Source of the DNA: Panopea generosa
Lineage: Eukaryota; Mollusca; Bivalvia; Adapedonta; Hiatellidae
DNA length: 64,000 nucleotides
Direction of reading: 5' to 3'
Assembly (NCBI GenBank): GCA_029582155.1
Contig: CM055907.1
Coordinates: 30,156,983-30,220,982 of the forward strand
The translations under genes and the position numbers were made by a program. The notes beneath the pieces are model-generated. The model saw only the letters and a list, made by a program, of their open reading frames with translations, was not told the origin of the DNA and made no database searches. How positions within the stretch are numbered: position 1 is the first letter of the stretch; each line of letters begins with the position of its first letter. Below, one piece after another: positions 61,100-64,000 of this stretch.

Positions 61100-63330
61100 T
61101 TACTTACATTGATTTGAAAATGGAGACTTTCCTGTTCAATGGAGTGAAAGTATTGTTACTCTGATACATAAAAATGGTTCCAAATCTGACCCAAATAATT
61201 ACCGCGGTATCTCGTTAATAGATTCATTATGTAAAATATTTGGTAATATATTATCTATTCCTTTCACAAAATGGTGTGATAACTATAATGTTATTGATGA
61301 GTCTCAGGCCAGTTTCAGAAAGGGCTATTCAACAACAGACATTATCTTTACTTTAATGGCACTGATTCAGAAATATTCATCAAAGAAAAGGGGTATATTT
61401 TATTGTATATATATAAGTTTTGTTGTATCTATATAGATTTTATTGTATCTATATAGATTTTGTTAAAACTTTTGACGGCATCCAGCATAACAAATTATGG
61501 GAAGCATTTGCTAGAAACAACATAATTGGAAACTTTTTAACCATTATAAAATCAATGTATGCAAAACTTAAATCATGTGTTAAAGTTCATGACAGACTCA
61601 CACACTTCATTAGATGAAATACTGGAACAAGACAGGGATATGTTGGTAGCCCTATAATGTTTTCTATTTTTTATCAATGATCTAGTTACTTTTCTACGTG
61701 GAAAATGTATAAGAGGTATTTTTGTTTCTACTGATATTAAAGATTTAGTCGCACTTATGTTTGCTGATGAGGTTTCTAGTTTTTCTGATACTATTATAAA
61801 CTTACAACACCATATCAACTATATTGAAGAATTTTGCACGTCAGTTAATATGAATATAAATTTAAGTAAAACAAAAGTTGTTGTTTTCAGAAATGGTGGT
61901 GTTTTAAAACAAACTGAAAAATGGTATTTCAACAACGGACTTATCAAAGTTGCTCCTTTCTATAAATATTTGAGTATATTTTTCACAACCAAGCTAGTAT
62001 TGTCCAAAACCCAAGAGACCCTTTCACTACAGGGTCTAAAATCAACAGCCTGTATGTCAACAATTCGGTCATATTGATCCTATTGAAATGTTTAAAACTT
62101 TTTACTCAATGGTTAAGCCTATTTTATGCTTTGCATTAGATATTTGGGGTTATATTTATGTTGGTAAATTATAATCTGTACAAGTTAAATTTTGCCGACA
62201 ATATTGTAATTTGTCTCAAAATACTGCATAATATTTTGCTCTTTGTGAATGTGGAAGAGTACCACTTTGTACTATTTATATGACAAACTGTATTAAATAT
62301 TGGTTAAAATTAACATGAATGAGAGACCATAGGTATTCAAAACATTGTTATGGTTTGCTAAAACGTCTACATGAATCTGGTAGAAAAAACTTGGGCAGGG
62401 TGTACAAAAGATATGCTTTTCAAATTTGGCTTTGAGTACGTGTGGATCTCCCATAACGTTGGGAATGATGTAGGGTTTTTTAATATTTTTAAGCAACGCT
62501 TAGTTGATTATTATTCACAAAGTTGGCATGATGATGTTGAATCTTTACTAAAAGCATTACATTATAAATACTATAAGTCTCAACTCAACGTCGAGCGTTA
62601 TTTAACTCTAGACTATAGCAGGGCTATGTCTAATTTTCGTTGCTCTAGCCATAATCTTATGATAGAAAAGGGGAGATATATAGGAATTGATAGGCATTTA
62701 AGATACTGCTTTTTCTGCTTAAGGACAAACACATATCTTATTGAAAATGAATATTCATTTTTCCTTCGAATTGCATTGTTTAACAACATGAGAGATACTT
62801 ATTTTAAAGAAATATGGTTAAGAAACAGCACTCATAGTGTATTCTATTCCCTTATGTCATCTTCAAAATGCTAAATATTTGTATCACGCAACGAACACTA
62901 GAAAAACTATATTTGCTTAAATAATATCCATTTTAATGCTACAACTACATTTATTATTTGTGTATTTGTCACTCTATTGTAAATTTTTACTGAATCAAAC
63001 AAAAACTATATACATACATAATGCAACTCATAGATAGGATATATATATAAAGATCCCAAAAATCGTAAATTCCGTTGTTTTGAATTTAAAAACCTCCCTT
63101 TATGAAATTAAATATATATGAATTCACTGTATCTCTATGATCCAACGGGTTTATTAATCTGTTATTAATCTGTCTTTTTATATAGCATGTGAGTAGTCAT
63201 GAATCCTTAACTCGATCCTACTCATATAAAGCTATCAGTTTTGCGTTGTAGCTAGGCGCGCTCACCGTAGTCTGGTCTGTACATTTATGTCTTGGTTATT
63301 CACAAATAATTATTTCCATATATATATATA
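61100..63330 (+). pseudogene. LINE fragment 2: degenerate reverse transcriptase and 3' UTR
   Basis: 5'-truncated non-LTR retrotransposon. Near 61128 it reads WSESIVTLIHKNG, then NYRGISL and QASFRKGYST (RT motifs before the palm), then motif A as IYIDFVKTFD (61420-61617). A stop precedes GTRQG of motif B, a 1-bp insertion breaks the SIF-INDL stretch, and motif C reads FADEVSSFSD (61757-62077), with Glu where the second catalytic Asp is expected. The C-terminal part reads ALCECGRVPL and IKYWLKL, then a 167-codon frame (62371-62874) with FNIFKQRLVDYYSQSWHDD. About 20 bp encoding the YIDF region is triplicated at 61409-61460, causing frameshifts. The 3' UTR (63196-63325) matches that of the LINE at 33480-34800. 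No endonuclease domain is present. It is inactive. Confidence 0.85.
63196..63325 (+). repeat. LINE 3' UTR block, copy 2 (short form)
   Basis: Same UTR as 34450-34700 but lacking about 120 nt after GCTATCAG. It ends in a TATA microsatellite just before satellite G. Confidence 0.8.
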
Positions 63331-63372
63331 TATTTACAGTCGCACAGAACACAACTCATTAATAGGATATTT

Positions 63373-64000
63373 ATACTTAGAGTACTTGGCATTATGAGAG
63401 TTTGCGGAAAGTTGGAATATCAATACTTGGTAAGAAATTATAAAAGTTGAATGGAATGTTGGAATGCCAGTACTTGGTAAGGCATTATGAAAGTTGACGG
63501 AGTTTTGAATCACCATTACTTGGTAAGGCATTATGAGAGTTGACGGAATGTAAGAATGAAAGTACATGAAAAGACATCATGGGAGTTGACGGAATGTTTT
63601 AATAAAAGTATTTGGTAATGCATTATGAGAGTTGACGGAATGTTTGAATAATAGTACTTGGTAATGCATTATGAAAGTTGACGGAATGTATGAATAATAG
63701 AACTTGGTAATGCATTATAAAAATTGACGGAATGTATGAATAATATAACTTGGTAATGCATTATGAAAGTTGACGGAAGGTTTGAATAATAGTACTTGGT
63801 AATGCATTATGAAAGTTGACGGATTGTTTGAATAATAGTACTTGGTAATGCATTATGAAAGTTGACAGATTGTTTGAATAATAGTACTTGGTAATGCATT
63901 ATGAAAGTTGACGGAATGTTTGAATAATAGTACTTGGTAATGCATTATGAAAGTTGACGGAATGTTTGAATAATAGTACTTGGTAATGCATTATGAAAGT
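63373..64000. repeat. Satellite G, 46-bp monomer (runs off window)
   Basis: Array of a 46-bp monomer (GCATTATGAAAGTTGACGGA, ATGTTTGAATAATAGTACTT, GGTAAT). The first copies are degenerate; from about 63600 they become nearly identical up to the window edge, so the homogenised core probably lies beyond it. Confidence 0.9.

Overview
This 64 kb window looks like non-coding, repeat-dominated DNA from an animal genome, most likely a bivalve or other mollusc. The evidence is an AT-rich background, decayed LINE reverse-transcriptase remnants, and three copies of a tRNA-headed SINE whose central part (read on the minus strand as CAGTTACTTGCGGAG followed by GTGGTTAGGTTAACTG) I recall as widespread in molluscan genomes. 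That taxonomic call is inference. I see no credible host protein-coding gene. The long open frames lie inside tandem arrays or trinucleotide repeats and are by-products of repeat periodicity.

Layout. 1-4645: about 2.6 copies of a 1.78 kb tandem unit, each carrying a minus-strand SINE and a (TAC/TGC)n mosaic. 4648-6590: a long TAC/TGC trinucleotide mosaic. 6591-7270: low-complexity DNA with a CAATTGG hairpin cluster. 7271-11565: satellite A (44-bp monomers, then 28-bp monomers). 11566-14159: spacer. 14160-19885: satellite B (about 64 bp), interrupted by a probable 592-bp solo LTR. 19886-22251: spacer. 22252-31645: satellite C (25 bp). 31646-36972: spacer with a LINE fragment. 36973-53715: satellite D (42 bp), interrupted by a 3.09 kb composite insertion and a LINE tail. 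53716-55010: spacer. 55011-56040: satellite E (43 bp). 56041-59170: spacer with a 715-bp long-TIR MITE flanked by TTAA. 59171-60950: satellite F (37 bp). 61100-63330: a second LINE fragment. 63373-64000: satellite G (46 bp), running off the window. Roughly two thirds of the window is tandem repeat.

Two patterns stand out. First, inside satellite D two nearly identical 456-bp elements flank 2.17 kb of unrelated DNA. The outer edges share TATAA and the inner edges share TTCAA, which is what recombination or transposition involving a circular or tandem donor would leave. Second, spacer blocks recur in the same order beside different satellites: block X after arrays A and D, and block Y, with a stray satellite-B monomer beside it, before arrays C and F. 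This suggests an old large-scale duplication whose satellites have since turned over, or a dispersed element family that seeds tandem arrays.

All coordinates and periods were counted by eye and may be off by a few bases. Family names given from memory should be checked against Dfam or Repbase.
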